Shown piece by piece: positions 18,990 through 28,380 of a stretch of DNA of 64,000 bases; the first letter of the stretch is position 1, and each line of letters opens with the position of its first letter. The translations under genes were made by a program, and so were the position numbers. The notes under the pieces were generated by a model. That model saw nothing but the letters and a program-made list of their open reading frames with translations. It was not told the origin of the DNA and searched no databases. The stretch is from Mobilitalea torta (lineage in GTDB: Bacteria > Bacillota > Clostridia > Lachnospirales > Lachnospiraceae). The stretch lies in NCBI RefSeq assembly GCF_050433395.1, contig NZ_JBNPXH010000016.1:1-64000 (forward strand). The letters run 5' to 3'.

Positions 18990-19856
18990 ATGGTAGACGA
19001 AATATATAGCATGTATAAAGAGAACCTGCCGGATATAGTCCGAAGTGAGGAAGTTGTAAAAGAAATACTCAGCGATAAAAACAACCATATCATAAGTTAT
19101 AGGGAAGGCGGAAAATTAGTTGGTGTTTCTGTTATTAATGAAAATACAATATATTTGCTTTGCGTGGATAGAGCATTTCAAAACAGGGGTATTGGCACCA
19201 AATTACTAATCCAATCGGAAGAATACATAGCCTCCAAGGGTTTTAATAAAGTTGCTGTCGGTGCGGGAAAAGATTATATCATGCCAGGTGTTCCTATGAA
19301 TAACGGAGCTCATACCTTTTTTAAAAAGGATGGATATATTCATGCCTGGGGTGATTGCGGTTGCTTTGACATGAGCCAGCAGTTAAAGGATTTTAATTAT
19401 GCCGAGCATTCTATAGGGGATACGATAAACGGAATAACCTATAGATGGGCCGCCGCGGATGATATCGATAACATTGTAAAATGTGTATCTGATGCGGAAG
19501 AAGACTTTGTACAATATTATAAGGATAAAAGCATATATGAAAAAGACACAGGCACGTTAGTGCTGATTGCCGAAAAAGACAGTGAAGTACTGGGCACCCT
19601 TATGGTCAGTATAGAAGCGGAAGGGCAGGGCATGGGAAGCGTCGGCTGTACTGCCACGGCTCATAAGGCTCGAAATAAAGGAATAGCGACCAATATGGTC
19701 ATATTGGGTACGAAGTACTTGAAGGACATAGGATTAAGCAAAGCTGTTTTAGGCTATACATATACAGATATCGTGAATATGTATGGCAGAGCTGGGTATA
19801 AGATCAGTATGGAATATTACATGGGGGAAAAAGCGATGGAAGACATTCAAGTATAG
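18990..19856 (+). CDS. Tandem GNAT-domain acetyltransferase
   Basis: 288 residues with two GNAT domains. The first spans about 1-135 (LLCVDRAFQNRGIGTKLLIQSEEYI, then HTFFKKDGY). The second spans about 140-285 (VGCTATAHKARNKGIATNMVILGTKYL, then VNMYGRAGYKI). Both have the R/N-x-x-G-I-G/A acetyl-CoA loop. The duplication fits the two-domain arrangement of MshD-like and related proteins, but the substrate cannot be assigned. A CAGGAG ribosome site precedes the ATG. The next gene follows about 50 bp downstream on the same strand. Confidence 0.85.
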   Translation: MVDEIYSMYKENLPDIVRSEEVVKEILSDKNNHIISYREGGKLVGVSVINENTIYLLCVDRAFQNRGIGTKLLIQSEEYIASKGFNKVAVGAGKDYIMPGVPMNNGAHTFFKKDGYIHAWGDCGCFDMSQQLKDFNYAEHSIGDTINGITYRWAAADDIDNIVKCVSDAEEDFVQYYKDKSIYEKDTGTLVLIAEKDSEVLGTLMVSIEAEGQGMGSVGCTATAHKARNKGIATNMVILGTKYLKDIGLSKAVLGYTYTDIVNMYGRAGYKISMEYYMGEKAMEDIQV

Positions 19857-19904
19857 CATGCTATTCTGTATTTGACAGATACTTCCGGATGGAAACGGAG
19901 AGGT

Positions 19905-20378
19905 ATGAATTTAAAATATATTAGAGTTAAAAAAGATGATGCAGATTTAGTGATTCAAATCTATAATGCAGCATTCTATGATGATTATATTAAGTATGGA
20001 GAATGCCCTGCTTACGGCAGGACAAGGGCAAGCATGGAATCATCCATAGAAGAGATTCCGAAGCATATTATTTATGATGATGACAATCCTATTGGGGCCC
20101 TTTCCGTTGCAGACAGGGGGAATGGAGATTATTATCTAGGATGTCTTTGTGTGCTCCCGGAATTTCAGGGAAAAGGAATTGGTACACAAGCGTTTCAGTT
20201 TATATTGGAATTTTATTCGGATTGGAATAAGCTTACCTTAGTGACACCTGCGGATAAAGAAGATAATATCGCTTTTTATACTAAGAAATGCGGGTTCAAA
20301 ATAGATAGGACTGAGATGGATGGGGATCTTAAAATCGTTCATTTTTTATTAGAACGAGAGGATACAGTAAAAGGATAG
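19905..20378 (+). CDS. GNAT-family N-acetyltransferase
   Basis: 157 residues starting MNLKYIRVKKDDADLV. The ATG at 19905 follows GGAGAGG by a few bases; the longer frame to a TTG at 19872 lacks such a site. The acetyl-CoA loop LCVLPEFQGKGIGTQAFQFIL (about 86-106) and the C-terminal NIAFYTKKCGFKI are clear. It is the third acetyltransferase in a row, each of a different subfamily, so this is clustering rather than recent duplication. Confidence 0.85.
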   Translation: MNLKYIRVKKDDADLVIQIYNAAFYDDYIKYGECPAYGRTRASMESSIEEIPKHIIYDDDNPIGALSVADRGNGDYYLGCLCVLPEFQGKGIGTQAFQFILEFYSDWNKLTLVTPADKEDNIAFYTKKCGFKIDRTEMDGDLKIVHFLLEREDTVKG

Positions 20379-20432
20379 ATGTATATTCTGCATTTCGATA
20401 GCCTTCTTATTGCAGAAACTGCGATTTTAAGG

Positions 20433-20460
20433 TTGTTTTTAACAAAAAATAATGTATAAT
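20433..20460 (+). promoter_or_regulatory. Predicted promoter of the S24-TerB-ATPase-helicase operon
   Basis: TTGTTT and TATAAT are separated by 16 bp and end 19 bp before the repressor start. An AT-rich AACAAAAAATAATG fills the spacer. No clear palindrome is visible. Confidence 0.55.
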
Positions 20461-20479
20461 GATATGGGAGGTGTTCGAC

Positions 20480-21040
20480 ATGAACTTGGGTAAAAAATTA
20501 TTGGAAGTTCGAGAGAACGCAAACATATCGCGTGCACAGCTGGTTGAGCTCTTGAAGGAAAAAGGGTTTGACGTAAAAACATATACCATCAGTAAGTGGG
20601 AGACCGGAGTATCAAGACCTACGATTGAGGCATTCCTGGCTATTTGCGATATCTGCCGGGTGGCGGATATACGGCAGACCTTCGCCGGCAAAAGGCTCTT
20701 ACGTCTGTATGACATACCGGTCTCAGCAGGTCTCGGCAATTATCTGGATGAGGGGTCTTACGGAATGATTGAGGTTGACAGTACAGTCCCCATGCTGGCT
20801 GATTATGCGGTAAGAGTGAGCGGAGACAGTATGATGCCCCGCTTTGTAGATCAGCAGATTATCTTTATCCATGGGCAGCCTGTTCTGGATGAAGGAGAGA
20901 TTGGCATCTTCTGCCTGAACAATGAGACTTATTTAAAAAAGTTAGGGAAGGGGTGTCTGATTTCCTTGAATCCGAGGTATGACTCCATTCCAATTCAGTC
21001 TCATGACAGTTTCAAAGTACTTGGAAAGGTTGTCGGATAG
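20480..21040 (+). CDS. XRE-S24 (LexA/CI-like) repressor
   Basis: 186 residues from the ATG at 20480, behind GGGAGGTG. An N-terminal XRE helix-turn-helix (about 5-62: ISRAQLVELLKEKGF, TYTISKWETGVSRPTIEAFL) is joined to an S24 peptidase-like domain. The likely self-cleavage bond is Ala-Gly in IPVSAGLGNY; the catalytic serine is in RVSGDSMMPRF and the lysine in TYLKKLGK. Such repressors cleave themselves when RecA filaments form, linking target genes to DNA damage. Its stop lies 44 bp before the TerB gene with no terminator, so it probably autoregulates and controls the three genes after it. Confidence 0.85.
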   Translation: MNLGKKLLEVRENANISRAQLVELLKEKGFDVKTYTISKWETGVSRPTIEAFLAICDICRVADIRQTFAGKRLLRLYDIPVSAGLGNYLDEGSYGMIEVDSTVPMLADYAVRVSGDSMMPRFVDQQIIFIHGQPVLDEGEIGIFCLNNETYLKKLGKGCLISLNPRYDSIPIQSHDSFKVLGKVVG

Positions 21041-21084
21041 TCAATATAATTATCATGTTATGAACAGCTTCTTGGGGGGAGATT

Positions 21085-22893
21085 ATGGACGGATTTAATA
21101 CAGATAAAAAATACGAGTCATTTAAAATCCCCGGACGGCAGCAGGTTCAAGGCAGCGGGGGTGCAAAGGGACTGCCTCAGGCTAAAGCCGGCGAAGCAAT
21201 TTCCTTTGATGAAGGCTTGTTTTATGAGATTGAATACGATTCCGGCCCTATGCCGGGCGTTGGTAAATTTGTTTTGAAGCCGCAGAAAAAAGAAGAACCT
21301 CAAAAAATAGAAGAGTTTCGAAGAGCAGCAGAGCCTCAAAAAATAGAGGAGCCTAAAAAGGATGAAAAACGGGAACTCTTTAATCAGATGAGGGAGATTG
21401 CAAGAGCGTACCGTTCCAACTATGACTATACAAGGTTTTTTGATCGGCGGGTTCAACATGATAATGCGATTATCTTTTATAAACAAGGGATGTTTATGAA
21501 GGATTTTTCGGATGATTACTCCGGAAATGCGCCGTTTTCGCAATACTTCCCAACCTATCAGATGATGGGCTACGATCAGCTTCGGATCTATTTTACCTGG
21601 CGCACAGAGGTCAGAAAAGGAAATGTCGCCGAGATATCCATATCATATGCATTTCTTTATATTTACGAACTGCTGGGCAACATCGGAGTGAGCGGCCCGC
21701 AGGACGGCCTTAATCAGCTGATGGCTTTCTGGAGGGCCTTCCGTGATTATAATAAGGCGATGGACAAATACGTGCTGAGGTGGCTGAAGGATTACCATAT
21801 TTACTACGAGCTTCCGCATTCCTTTAAGGAATTTATTGATGCAAATAATCTTACCGAGCATTATCCGAAAATGACGGATATCGATGACAATTTTGACTTG
21901 TTCTGCACGATATCAAAATATGATATAAGGAAGTCGAATTTCTTTGCGGATGATAATGGGAAGCTGATCAAGGATTGTTTCAGTTTCGTAACCAATAAGC
22001 TCAGGCAGGTATTTGAAGAGAACGGCATCCGTTTTGATGACGCGGTATTTCAGCCTACTAAGAAAATGTCTGAATGGAAGCCCTTCAAGGATGCTGTATT
22101 TCATCAATGGATGAAGCAGGCGGACAGGCGCATCGTGCTGGCGGAAAATGAAATATATCTATGCAGTAATAATAAATGGGCTTTCAATACGGCTATCACG
22201 TCCGAAAGCGGAAGGCAATTGATCGGATATATTATGAAGCAGATGGAAGTTGCTTTAAGAAAGGTTACGAAATTTAAGTTTAAGCTTTCGGCAAATATTA
22301 AGACGGTCACGAATAAAGCTGTGGATAAATTAAAGGAAAAAGGCTTGTCCCTTGAAACAATCATAAACAGTGCAGTCGCTGAGTTCTACAAAGAAGCGAC
22401 CAAAACAGTCGTAACAGTGGATCTTGAAGCATTGTTCCGGATTAAACAGGAAGCTCTGGCTATACAGGAAAAGCTGATCGTGCCGGAGCAGGAAAAGCCG
22501 TTTATTCCCGTTCAGGAGCAGCTTGATTTATTTCATATGGCGATGCAGGACATGCCCTCTATGCGGCCGCTTGAAACGGAGTCAACTCCTTGGGGACCGC
22601 TTGAAACGGAACCAACTTCCAAGTTACCGCATGAAACAAACTCAACTCCTGTATACGATGCATGGGAGGGCTTGAAAAATATACTAACTAAAGTTGAAAT
22701 CGGAGCCTTATCTGTAGTCCTGAACGGTGGGATGGAGTTAAAGAAATATGCGGACGAATGCGGCATCATGCAGGAGGTTCTTGTTGACGGCATTAACGAA
22801 AAGGCGATGGACCTCATTGGCGACAGCCTTTTAGATGAGGAATTCTCTCTATACAATGACTATAAAGAACAAGTAAAGGAATTGATAAAATGA
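21085..22893 (+). CDS. TerB_N/TerB_C domain protein
   Basis: 602 residues. An acidic, Lys/Glu-rich N-terminal linker to about residue 100 is followed by a TerB_N domain (about 100-240: FFDRRVQHDNAIIFYKQGMF, FSQYFPTYQMMGYDQLRIYF, SYAFLYIYELLGNIGV). A long helical middle follows, then three tandem 10-residue repeats near 495-523, and a TerB_C-like end (IMQEVLVDGINEKAMDLIGD). TerB-type domains are linked to stress and phage-response systems and are thought to sense metal or act at membranes. Its last four bases overlap the ATPase start (ATGA), indicating coupled translation. A GGGGGGAG ribosome site precedes the ATG. No catalytic motif is visible, so a scaffold or sensor role is my inference. 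Confidence 0.8.
   Translation: MDGFNTDKKYESFKIPGRQQVQGSGGAKGLPQAKAGEAISFDEGLFYEIEYDSGPMPGVGKFVLKPQKKEEPQKIEEFRRAAEPQKIEEPKKDEKRELFNQMREIARAYRSNYDYTRFFDRRVQHDNAIIFYKQGMFMKDFSDDYSGNAPFSQYFPTYQMMGYDQLRIYFTWRTEVRKGNVAEISISYAFLYIYELLGNIGVSGPQDGLNQLMAFWRAFRDYNKAMDKYVLRWLKDYHIYYELPHSFKEFIDANNLTEHYPKMTDIDDNFDLFCTISKYDIRKSNFFADDNGKLIKDCFSFVTNKLRQVFEENGIRFDDAVFQPTKKMSEWKPFKDAVFHQWMKQADRRIVLAENEIYLCSNNKWAFNTAITSESGRQLIGYIMKQMEVALRKVTKFKFKLSANIKTVTNKAVDKLKEKGLSLETIINSAVAEFYKEATKTVVTVDLEALFRIKQEALAIQEKLIVPEQEKPFIPVQEQLDLFHMAMQDMPSMRPLETESTPWGPLETEPTSKLPHETNSTPVYDAWEGLKNILTKVEIGALSVVLNGGMELKKYADECGIMQEVLVDGINEKAMDLIGDSLLDEEFSLYNDYKEQVKELIK
22567..22653 (+). repeat. Three tandem 30-bp repeats inside the TerB gene
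   Basis: Units begin with CCGC(T/A)TGAAAC at 22567, 22597 and 22627 and encode PLETESTPWG, PLETEPTSKL and PHETNSTPVY. They lie in the linker between the helical middle and TerB_C, and could vary in number between strains. Confidence 0.85.
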
Positions 22894-24212
22894 GTATGGC
22901 AAGTCAAGTACCGAACAGAATAGCGAACATCCTGATCAACGCCCTGAAGGGCGGAGTAGTGCCCAGAGTCGGCCTGGAATACATCACAGTAGGCCGGACT
23001 CAGGAGATAGCCGCCATACTTCATGATATTGAAATGATTGAGGAGGGCGGCGCATCCTTCCGCTTCATTGTCGGTAAATATGGCAGCGGGAAGAGCTTCC
23101 TGCTCCAGACCATCCGAAATTATGCCACGGCGAAGGGCTTTGTGGTGGTGGATGCCGACCTTTCACCGGAACGCCGGTTTGCCGGCACCAAGGGCCAGGG
23201 ATTGGCTACCTATAAGGAGCTGATTCAGAATCTCTCCACAAAATCAAAACCGGACGGGGGTGCGCTTCCGTTGATCCTGGAGAAATGGATATCCGGTATT
23301 CAGGCAGCTGTCAAGGCTCAGTCCGGTGTGGGCGAAGAGGAATTTGACGATCTGGTGGAAAGACAAATTTACGCAGTGGCAAGCTCACTGGAAGGAATGG
23401 TCAATGGATTTGAATTTGCCAAGGCTGTGGTCATTTACTGGAAGGCTTACAAGCAGGACGACGCGGCGATGAAGTCAAATGTACTGAAGTGGTTCCGAGG
23501 GGAATATCCCTCCCGGAAGGAAGCAAAGGACGATTTGGGAATCAATTTCATTGTCAACGATGAGACCTGGTATGACTTCCTGAAGATATTTGCCGCGTTC
23601 CTGGTGGGAGCCGGATATAAAGGGATGCTGGTCGTTATCGACGAGCTGGTCAATATCTTCAAAATACCGAATTCTATCACCAGAGCCAACAACTACGAGA
23701 AAATCCTCACCATGTATAATGATGTATTGCAGGGAAAAGCCAGCCATATCGGTTTCCTCATGGGCGGAACGCCTCAATGCATCGAAGATAAGTATAAGGG
23801 TGTATTCAGCTATGAAGCGTTACGCTCACGGCTGGCGGAGGGGCACTTCGCTACCGCTGATATCAAGGACCTTTCCGCTCCCATCATCCGCCTGCAGATG
23901 CTGTCACAGGAGGAGATGTATGTCCTTGTAGAGAAGCTTTTGAACATCCATGCCCAGCTTTATAATTACACGCCTACCCTGTCCCACGACGATTTGGTCT
24001 ATTTCTTAACGGTGGAATATAACCGCGTAGGCGCTGAGACCCACATTACTCCCAGAGAGATTATCCGGGACTTTATCGAGTTGATTAACATCCTGCACCA
24101 GAATCCGCAGAAGAGTGTTTCTGAGATTTTAGGCAACAACAGCTTTACCATGGCCAAAGGCGGACTGTCCGATGAGGACATTCACAGCGAATTCCAGGAA
24201 TTTGAGGTATAA
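22890..24212 (+). CDS. BrxD-like ATP-binding protein (DUF2791)
   Basis: 440 residues. The N-terminal PNRIANILINALKGGVVPRVGLEYITVGR and the P-loop VGKYGSGKSF (about 62-71) match the DUF2791 family of BREX-associated ATPases. A Walker B-like strand, MLVVIDELVN, is near 245, followed by a sensor-type FLMGGTPQC. The C-terminal part has a winged-helix-like ITPREIIRDFIELINIL. In BREX systems the family member is BrxD and is encoded next to the BrxHI helicase, exactly as here, but here no methylase or PglZ phosphatase is encoded nearby. Its ATG overlaps the TerB stop; the helicase begins 2 bp after its stop. Confidence 0.85.
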   Translation: MSMASQVPNRIANILINALKGGVVPRVGLEYITVGRTQEIAAILHDIEMIEEGGASFRFIVGKYGSGKSFLLQTIRNYATAKGFVVVDADLSPERRFAGTKGQGLATYKELIQNLSTKSKPDGGALPLILEKWISGIQAAVKAQSGVGEEEFDDLVERQIYAVASSLEGMVNGFEFAKAVVIYWKAYKQDDAAMKSNVLKWFRGEYPSRKEAKDDLGINFIVNDETWYDFLKIFAAFLVGAGYKGMLVVIDELVNIFKIPNSITRANNYEKILTMYNDVLQGKASHIGFLMGGTPQCIEDKYKGVFSYEALRSRLAEGHFATADIKDLSAPIIRLQMLSQEEMYVLVEKLLNIHAQLYNYTPTLSHDDLVYFLTVEYNRVGAETHITPREIIRDFIELINILHQNPQKSVSEILGNNSFTMAKGGLSDEDIHSEFQEFEV

Positions 24213-24214
24213 AG

Positions 24215-26416
24215 ATGATGGATGCATTTAACAGGCTTGCGCCCTTTATTCAAGAATTTATTTATCAAAACAAGTGGGAAGAATTACGAGGCAACCAGGT
24301 CGCCGCCTGCGAGGTCATCTTTGACAGCGACGACAATCTGCTCCTGTCCTCCGGGACTGCTTCCGGCAAGACGGAAGCGGCCTTTCTGCCGGTGCTTACC
24401 GAGCTGTACAATAAGCCGTCAGGCTCGGTGGGAGTTATGTATATATCACCCCTAAAGGCGCTGATCAATGACCAGTTTAAGCGGCTGGAGCAGATGCTTC
24501 TGGATTCCAACATCCCGGTGACAAAATGGCACGGGGACGCTTCCCAGACCCAGAAGAACAAGCTGATTAAAAATCCGGAAGGCTTGCTGCAAATCACACC
24601 GGAGTCATTGGAAAGCCTGATTACCAATAAACGCGGCGCCTGCCTGTCGATGTTCTCCGATCTGCGGTATGTCATCATCGATGAGGTGCATCACTTCATG
24701 CGGGATGTCCGGGGCTTGCAGCTGCTCTGTGTTCTTGAGCGGCTGAAGCAGCTGACCAATGTAAATCCCCGGAGGATTGGTTTGTCCGCCACGCTGGGAG
24801 ATGTTTCCCAGGCTCAAAGATGGCTGAATACCGGAACCGGCCGTCAGTGTGCCGCACCAATCGTAGAAGAAGGAAAGAAGCGTGTCAGGCTTCATATCGA
24901 ACGCTTTGTAAATTACGCTGAGGAACGTGATCTTGTCACCAGGGATGGGAGCGGTAATATTACGAATGTCAATTCAGGAGACATGGGCGACCGCGAGCAT
25001 TATGAATATCTCTTTAAACAGACCCTGGATAAAAAGACGATCATCTTCACCAACAGCCGGGAAGAGACAGAGTTTGTCATGGCTCATTTACGGGAAATAG
25101 CCTTAAAAAACAAAGCACCGGATGTATATCGGGTCCACCACGGTAATGTTTCGGCTCTTCTGCGGGAAAGTACGGAGGATGAGATGAAATCCGCCGACGA
25201 AAAGATTGTGACCGGAGCCACCGTTACCCTGGAGCTGGGTATTGACATAGGTTCTCTTGACCAGGCCGTTCAGGTTGGGGCGCCGCTGAATGTCTCCAGC
25301 TTCGCCCAGCGTTTGGGCCGGTGCGGCCGTCGGGGACAGGTTCCCCAGCTGCTTTTTACCTTTGTGGAGAGTATAAGAATCAATTCCGCCGATATACTGG
25401 GACCGATTAATTGGGAGTTCATCCGAACCATTGGGATCATTGAGCTTTATTTAAAGGATCACTGGATGGAGCCGATTCCGCCTCAGAATCATGCGTATAA
25501 TCTTTTGTATCACCAGACCATGAGCTGCTTGAAAAGCAACGGTGAGATGTCCCCCGCGGGCCTTGCCCAGTCGGTTCTTTCGCTGGGGTGCTTTCGAAAC
25601 ATCCCCCAGGAGGATTATAAATGGCTGCTCTCCCATATGCTTGACATGGACCAGCTGCAGCGTACCGAGCATGGCGGGCTGATCATCGGGCGCGAAGGGG
25701 AGAAGATCGTAAACAGCCATAAATTCCTGACCGTATTTCTTGCCCCGGAATATCTCCTGGTAAAGGATGAAAACCGCACCATCGGCACGGTGGATAAGGT
25801 CTACCCCGTGGGCACCCGTTTTGCGCTGGCGGGCATAGCATGGGAGACAGTGGATGTAAATGAAAAATCGAAGGTTATCTTTGTGAAAAAGGTTCCGGGT
25901 GTATCGGTTGTGGATTGGAATGTGGACTTTAACGCCGAGCTTCATACGGTTCTTGTCCGTAAAATATGCAGTGTTCTGAAAGAGAGCAATACTTATCCGT
26001 ATTTAAGCGCCCGCTGTCAGGACAGATTAGCCGAAATTCAATATATAGCACGCAACAGCGGCATACTGGACAATCTGGTGACTCCGTTGTCCGATAGAAA
26101 ATACGCTATCTTCCCCTGGGTGGGAACAAGACAATTAATGACCTTGAACTACGCTTTGCGCCACAGAAAAATAAAGAGTAAGCTTCCCTGGATCACCTGT
26201 GTCTATCTTGAGGTACTTTTCGATGGGACAAAAGAGGAGCTGGAGAAAATTATCTACGATATTCTCCGTAGTGATTTGAACCTTTATGACCTGCCCCTGC
26301 CCGACAAGGTGCAGATCGACGGGAAGTATAACGAGTTCGTTCCGCTGGGGCTCCTTCGTAAGCAATTCATTGAAGATTATCTTGATTTTGAAGGACTGAA
26401 AAATGCGTTATTGTAA
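24215..26416 (+). CDS. Lhr/BrxHI-like superfamily II helicase
   Basis: 733 residues. Motif I is SGTASGKTEAAFLP (about 45-58), motif II VIIDEVHHF (DEVH, about 155), motif III LSATLG, and motif VI FAQRLGRCGRRGQ (about 365). The C-terminal third resembles the winged-helix/beta-barrel parts of Lhr-like helicases and ends in a GLLRKQFIEDYLDFEGLK segment. It would unwind or translocate on DNA with ATP. It is the last gene of a tightly coupled three-gene unit with the TerB protein and DUF2791 ATPase; no nuclease motif is visible in any of the three, which leaves the effector unexplained. Confidence 0.88.
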   Translation: MMDAFNRLAPFIQEFIYQNKWEELRGNQVAACEVIFDSDDNLLLSSGTASGKTEAAFLPVLTELYNKPSGSVGVMYISPLKALINDQFKRLEQMLLDSNIPVTKWHGDASQTQKNKLIKNPEGLLQITPESLESLITNKRGACLSMFSDLRYVIIDEVHHFMRDVRGLQLLCVLERLKQLTNVNPRRIGLSATLGDVSQAQRWLNTGTGRQCAAPIVEEGKKRVRLHIERFVNYAEERDLVTRDGSGNITNVNSGDMGDREHYEYLFKQTLDKKTIIFTNSREETEFVMAHLREIALKNKAPDVYRVHHGNVSALLRESTEDEMKSADEKIVTGATVTLELGIDIGSLDQAVQVGAPLNVSSFAQRLGRCGRRGQVPQLLFTFVESIRINSADILGPINWEFIRTIGIIELYLKDHWMEPIPPQNHAYNLLYHQTMSCLKSNGEMSPAGLAQSVLSLGCFRNIPQEDYKWLLSHMLDMDQLQRTEHGGLIIGREGEKIVNSHKFLTVFLAPEYLLVKDENRTIGTVDKVYPVGTRFALAGIAWETVDVNEKSKVIFVKKVPGVSVVDWNVDFNAELHTVLVRKICSVLKESNTYPYLSARCQDRLAEIQYIARNSGILDNLVTPLSDRKYAIFPWVGTRQLMTLNYALRHRKIKSKLPWITCVYLEVLFDGTKEELEKIIYDILRSDLNLYDLPLPDKVQIDGKYNEFVPLGLLRKQFIEDYLDFEGLKNALL

Positions 26417-26599
26417 TTAAGCGATTTCCATACCTACCGATTTGAATTTAAGACTATTTATACCGTACAACTTACAGCCTTGCATTTTCATAACAGAAAG
26501 TGCAAGGTAATTGTTTCATTAGGATGATATGTTATATTCGTTATATTTATTAAAAATAATACCAGATTTAGTTCGAACTGAGGGCTTTGGAGGAGGACA

Positions 26600-27106
26600 A
26601 TGAAAGAAGAGAATGTAAAATTACTTCAGCAGTATAAGGGTAACTATATCAAAGAAATGAGAAAATCAGTAGGGCATGCGCCATTATGCTGCTCGGCGGT
26701 AGGTGTGATAATTGAAAATGAAAAAGGCGAAATCCTCTTACAACAAAGAAAAGATAATTTGAAATGGGGCTTGATTGGAGGGGGAATGGAAATTGGTGAA
26801 AAATTCGTAGAGACGATTTCAAGAGAAGCTTATGAAGAGGCCGGAATAAAAGTAAAGGATTTAAAACTCTTCGGCATTTATTCCGGTGAAGACCGGGTTA
26901 TTGAATACCCCAATGATGATATTTGCTGCGTCACCAGTATCATTTTCATAACCTCCAGCTATGACGGTACTATTTTGCATAATACGGAAGAGGCACATAA
27001 GCATAAATTCTTTTCGAAGGATAATTTACCGGAAAATATCAATGAGTTTGACAAGAGATATTTAAAAGACTGGAAAAATTTTAATGGTAATGTTATCATT
27101 GACTAG
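26600..27106 (+). CDS. Nudix hydrolase
   Basis: 168 residues. The Nudix box runs through GGGMEIGEKFVETISREAYE then EAGIKV (about 66-92). The preceding strand VGVIIENEKGEILLQQRKDN is typical of ADP-ribose pyrophosphatase/MutT-like members. A TTTGGAGGAGG ribosome site precedes the ATG. It is a separate gene after the helicase, with 183 bp between. The substrate cannot be told. Confidence 0.9.
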   Translation: MKEENVKLLQQYKGNYIKEMRKSVGHAPLCCSAVGVIIENEKGEILLQQRKDNLKWGLIGGGMEIGEKFVETISREAYEEAGIKVKDLKLFGIYSGEDRVIEYPNDDICCVTSIIFITSSYDGTILHNTEEAHKHKFFSKDNLPENINEFDKRYLKDWKNFNGNVIID

Positions 27107-27151
27107 TAAGTAAATAGGGTACTTTAATCTTTATAGGGGAGAATAAAACAG

Positions 27152-28210
27152 ATGAGTAGAAAAAAACGAAAAATTATTATCATTCTCGGTGTTGTCTTGA
27201 TTGCATTGCTGTTCGTTGTTCCGTTTGGTCTTGCGGCAATGATATATGAGGATAACTTTGGCAGCCGCTATACTTCCTATGCACCAATGTCACGAAGCAT
27301 GGAGGAATTTGAGGGACTAAGCTCGCAAAGATATACCTTCAAGTCAAAGCAAGGGCAGACATTGGTTGGTTATAAATATTACAGGGATTTAGAGAATGTG
27401 AAGGGGCTTGTGGTGATAGCGCACGGTCTGGGCGGAGGAGGACATAACTCCTACCTGGATGTAGCTGACCTGTTCACATCAAGGGGATATCTTGTATTTG
27501 CCTATGACGCAACGGGAAATGATGAAAGTGAAGGCGATGCGGTAAGAGGAATACCCCAGGGATTAATTGACTTGGATTATGCGCTGCGGTTTGTAAAGGA
27601 AACGCCAGACTTTAAGGACTTACCCATTATGTTGTTTGGGCATAGCTGGGGAGGGTATTCCGTTGGCAGTGTGCTCAATCTTCATCCCGAGGTAAAAGCC
27701 GTAGTTATGGTTGCTGGTTTTAATAAGTCTATGGACATCATTTATGAAGAAGGAAAAAGGATCGCCGGTGATGGGATCGACGCTCTTATGCCCTTCCTTA
27801 CCTTATATGAGAAAATCAAATTTGGAAAATATGCTTCCTATAGCTGTATCGAAGGCTTTGAAAATACGGATACCGAAGTGATGATAATACATAGCGCAGA
27901 TGATGAGATGATTTCCCAGGAGCTAAGCTTCAATCTCTTTTACGAGCCTTATAACAATAACCCCAGGTTTCATTTTGTGAAATATGATGACAGAGGACAT
28001 AATTATGTTTATTATTCTGCTGCATCGCATAGCTATCGGAATGAATTCAATAAAGCCTTTGATGAATATAATAATTCATTAAAGGAAGAACTGACTGCTG
28101 AATTAAAGACAGCCTATTTTAAGGATCATCTTGATAAGAAATCACTGTTTGATCTGGATCAGGAGCTTATGGACAGCATTGTGACGCTTTATGATAACGC
28201 TGCCCGGTAA
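27152..28210 (+). CDS. Membrane-anchored alpha/beta hydrolase
   Basis: 352 residues. A basic start and one membrane span (about 5-30: IIIILGVVLIALLFVVPFGLA) anchor it with the enzyme probably outside. The hydrolase fold shows the oxyanion segment VVIAHGLGGGGHNSYLD, the nucleophile elbow FGHSWGGYS (Ser about 173), the acid in IIHSADDEM and the histidine in DDRGHNY. It matches serine aminopeptidase/monoacylglycerol-lipase-like hydrolases. A GGGGAG ribosome site lies before the ATG. Ester or peptide substrate unknown. Confidence 0.85.
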   Translation: MSRKKRKIIIILGVVLIALLFVVPFGLAAMIYEDNFGSRYTSYAPMSRSMEEFEGLSSQRYTFKSKQGQTLVGYKYYRDLENVKGLVVIAHGLGGGGHNSYLDVADLFTSRGYLVFAYDATGNDESEGDAVRGIPQGLIDLDYALRFVKETPDFKDLPIMLFGHSWGGYSVGSVLNLHPEVKAVVMVAGFNKSMDIIYEEGKRIAGDGIDALMPFLTLYEKIKFGKYASYSCIEGFENTDTEVMIIHSADDEMISQELSFNLFYEPYNNNPRFHFVKYDDRGHNYVYYSAASHSYRNEFNKAFDEYNNSLKEELTAELKTAYFKDHLDKKSLFDLDQELMDSIVTLYDNAAR

Positions 28211-28380
28211 GGGTTTTACGGCTCTATCTGTATTTTGGATGATTCGCAGTAAATGAAAGCTTATGACATTCATGAAGAAAAGAATTTATAGGATGAAAAA
28301 AGAGGCAGGCTCCCTTACAGCAGCGGTCCGCTTCCAATTTATATACTATTGGTAACAATATTTAGTGGAGGGAAAACCCA

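Noticed and set aside
24215..26416. Complete BREX system
   Set aside because: No PglX methylase, PglZ, BrxA/B or BrxC/PglY gene lies nearby; only BrxD- and BrxHI-like proteins are present with a TerB protein.
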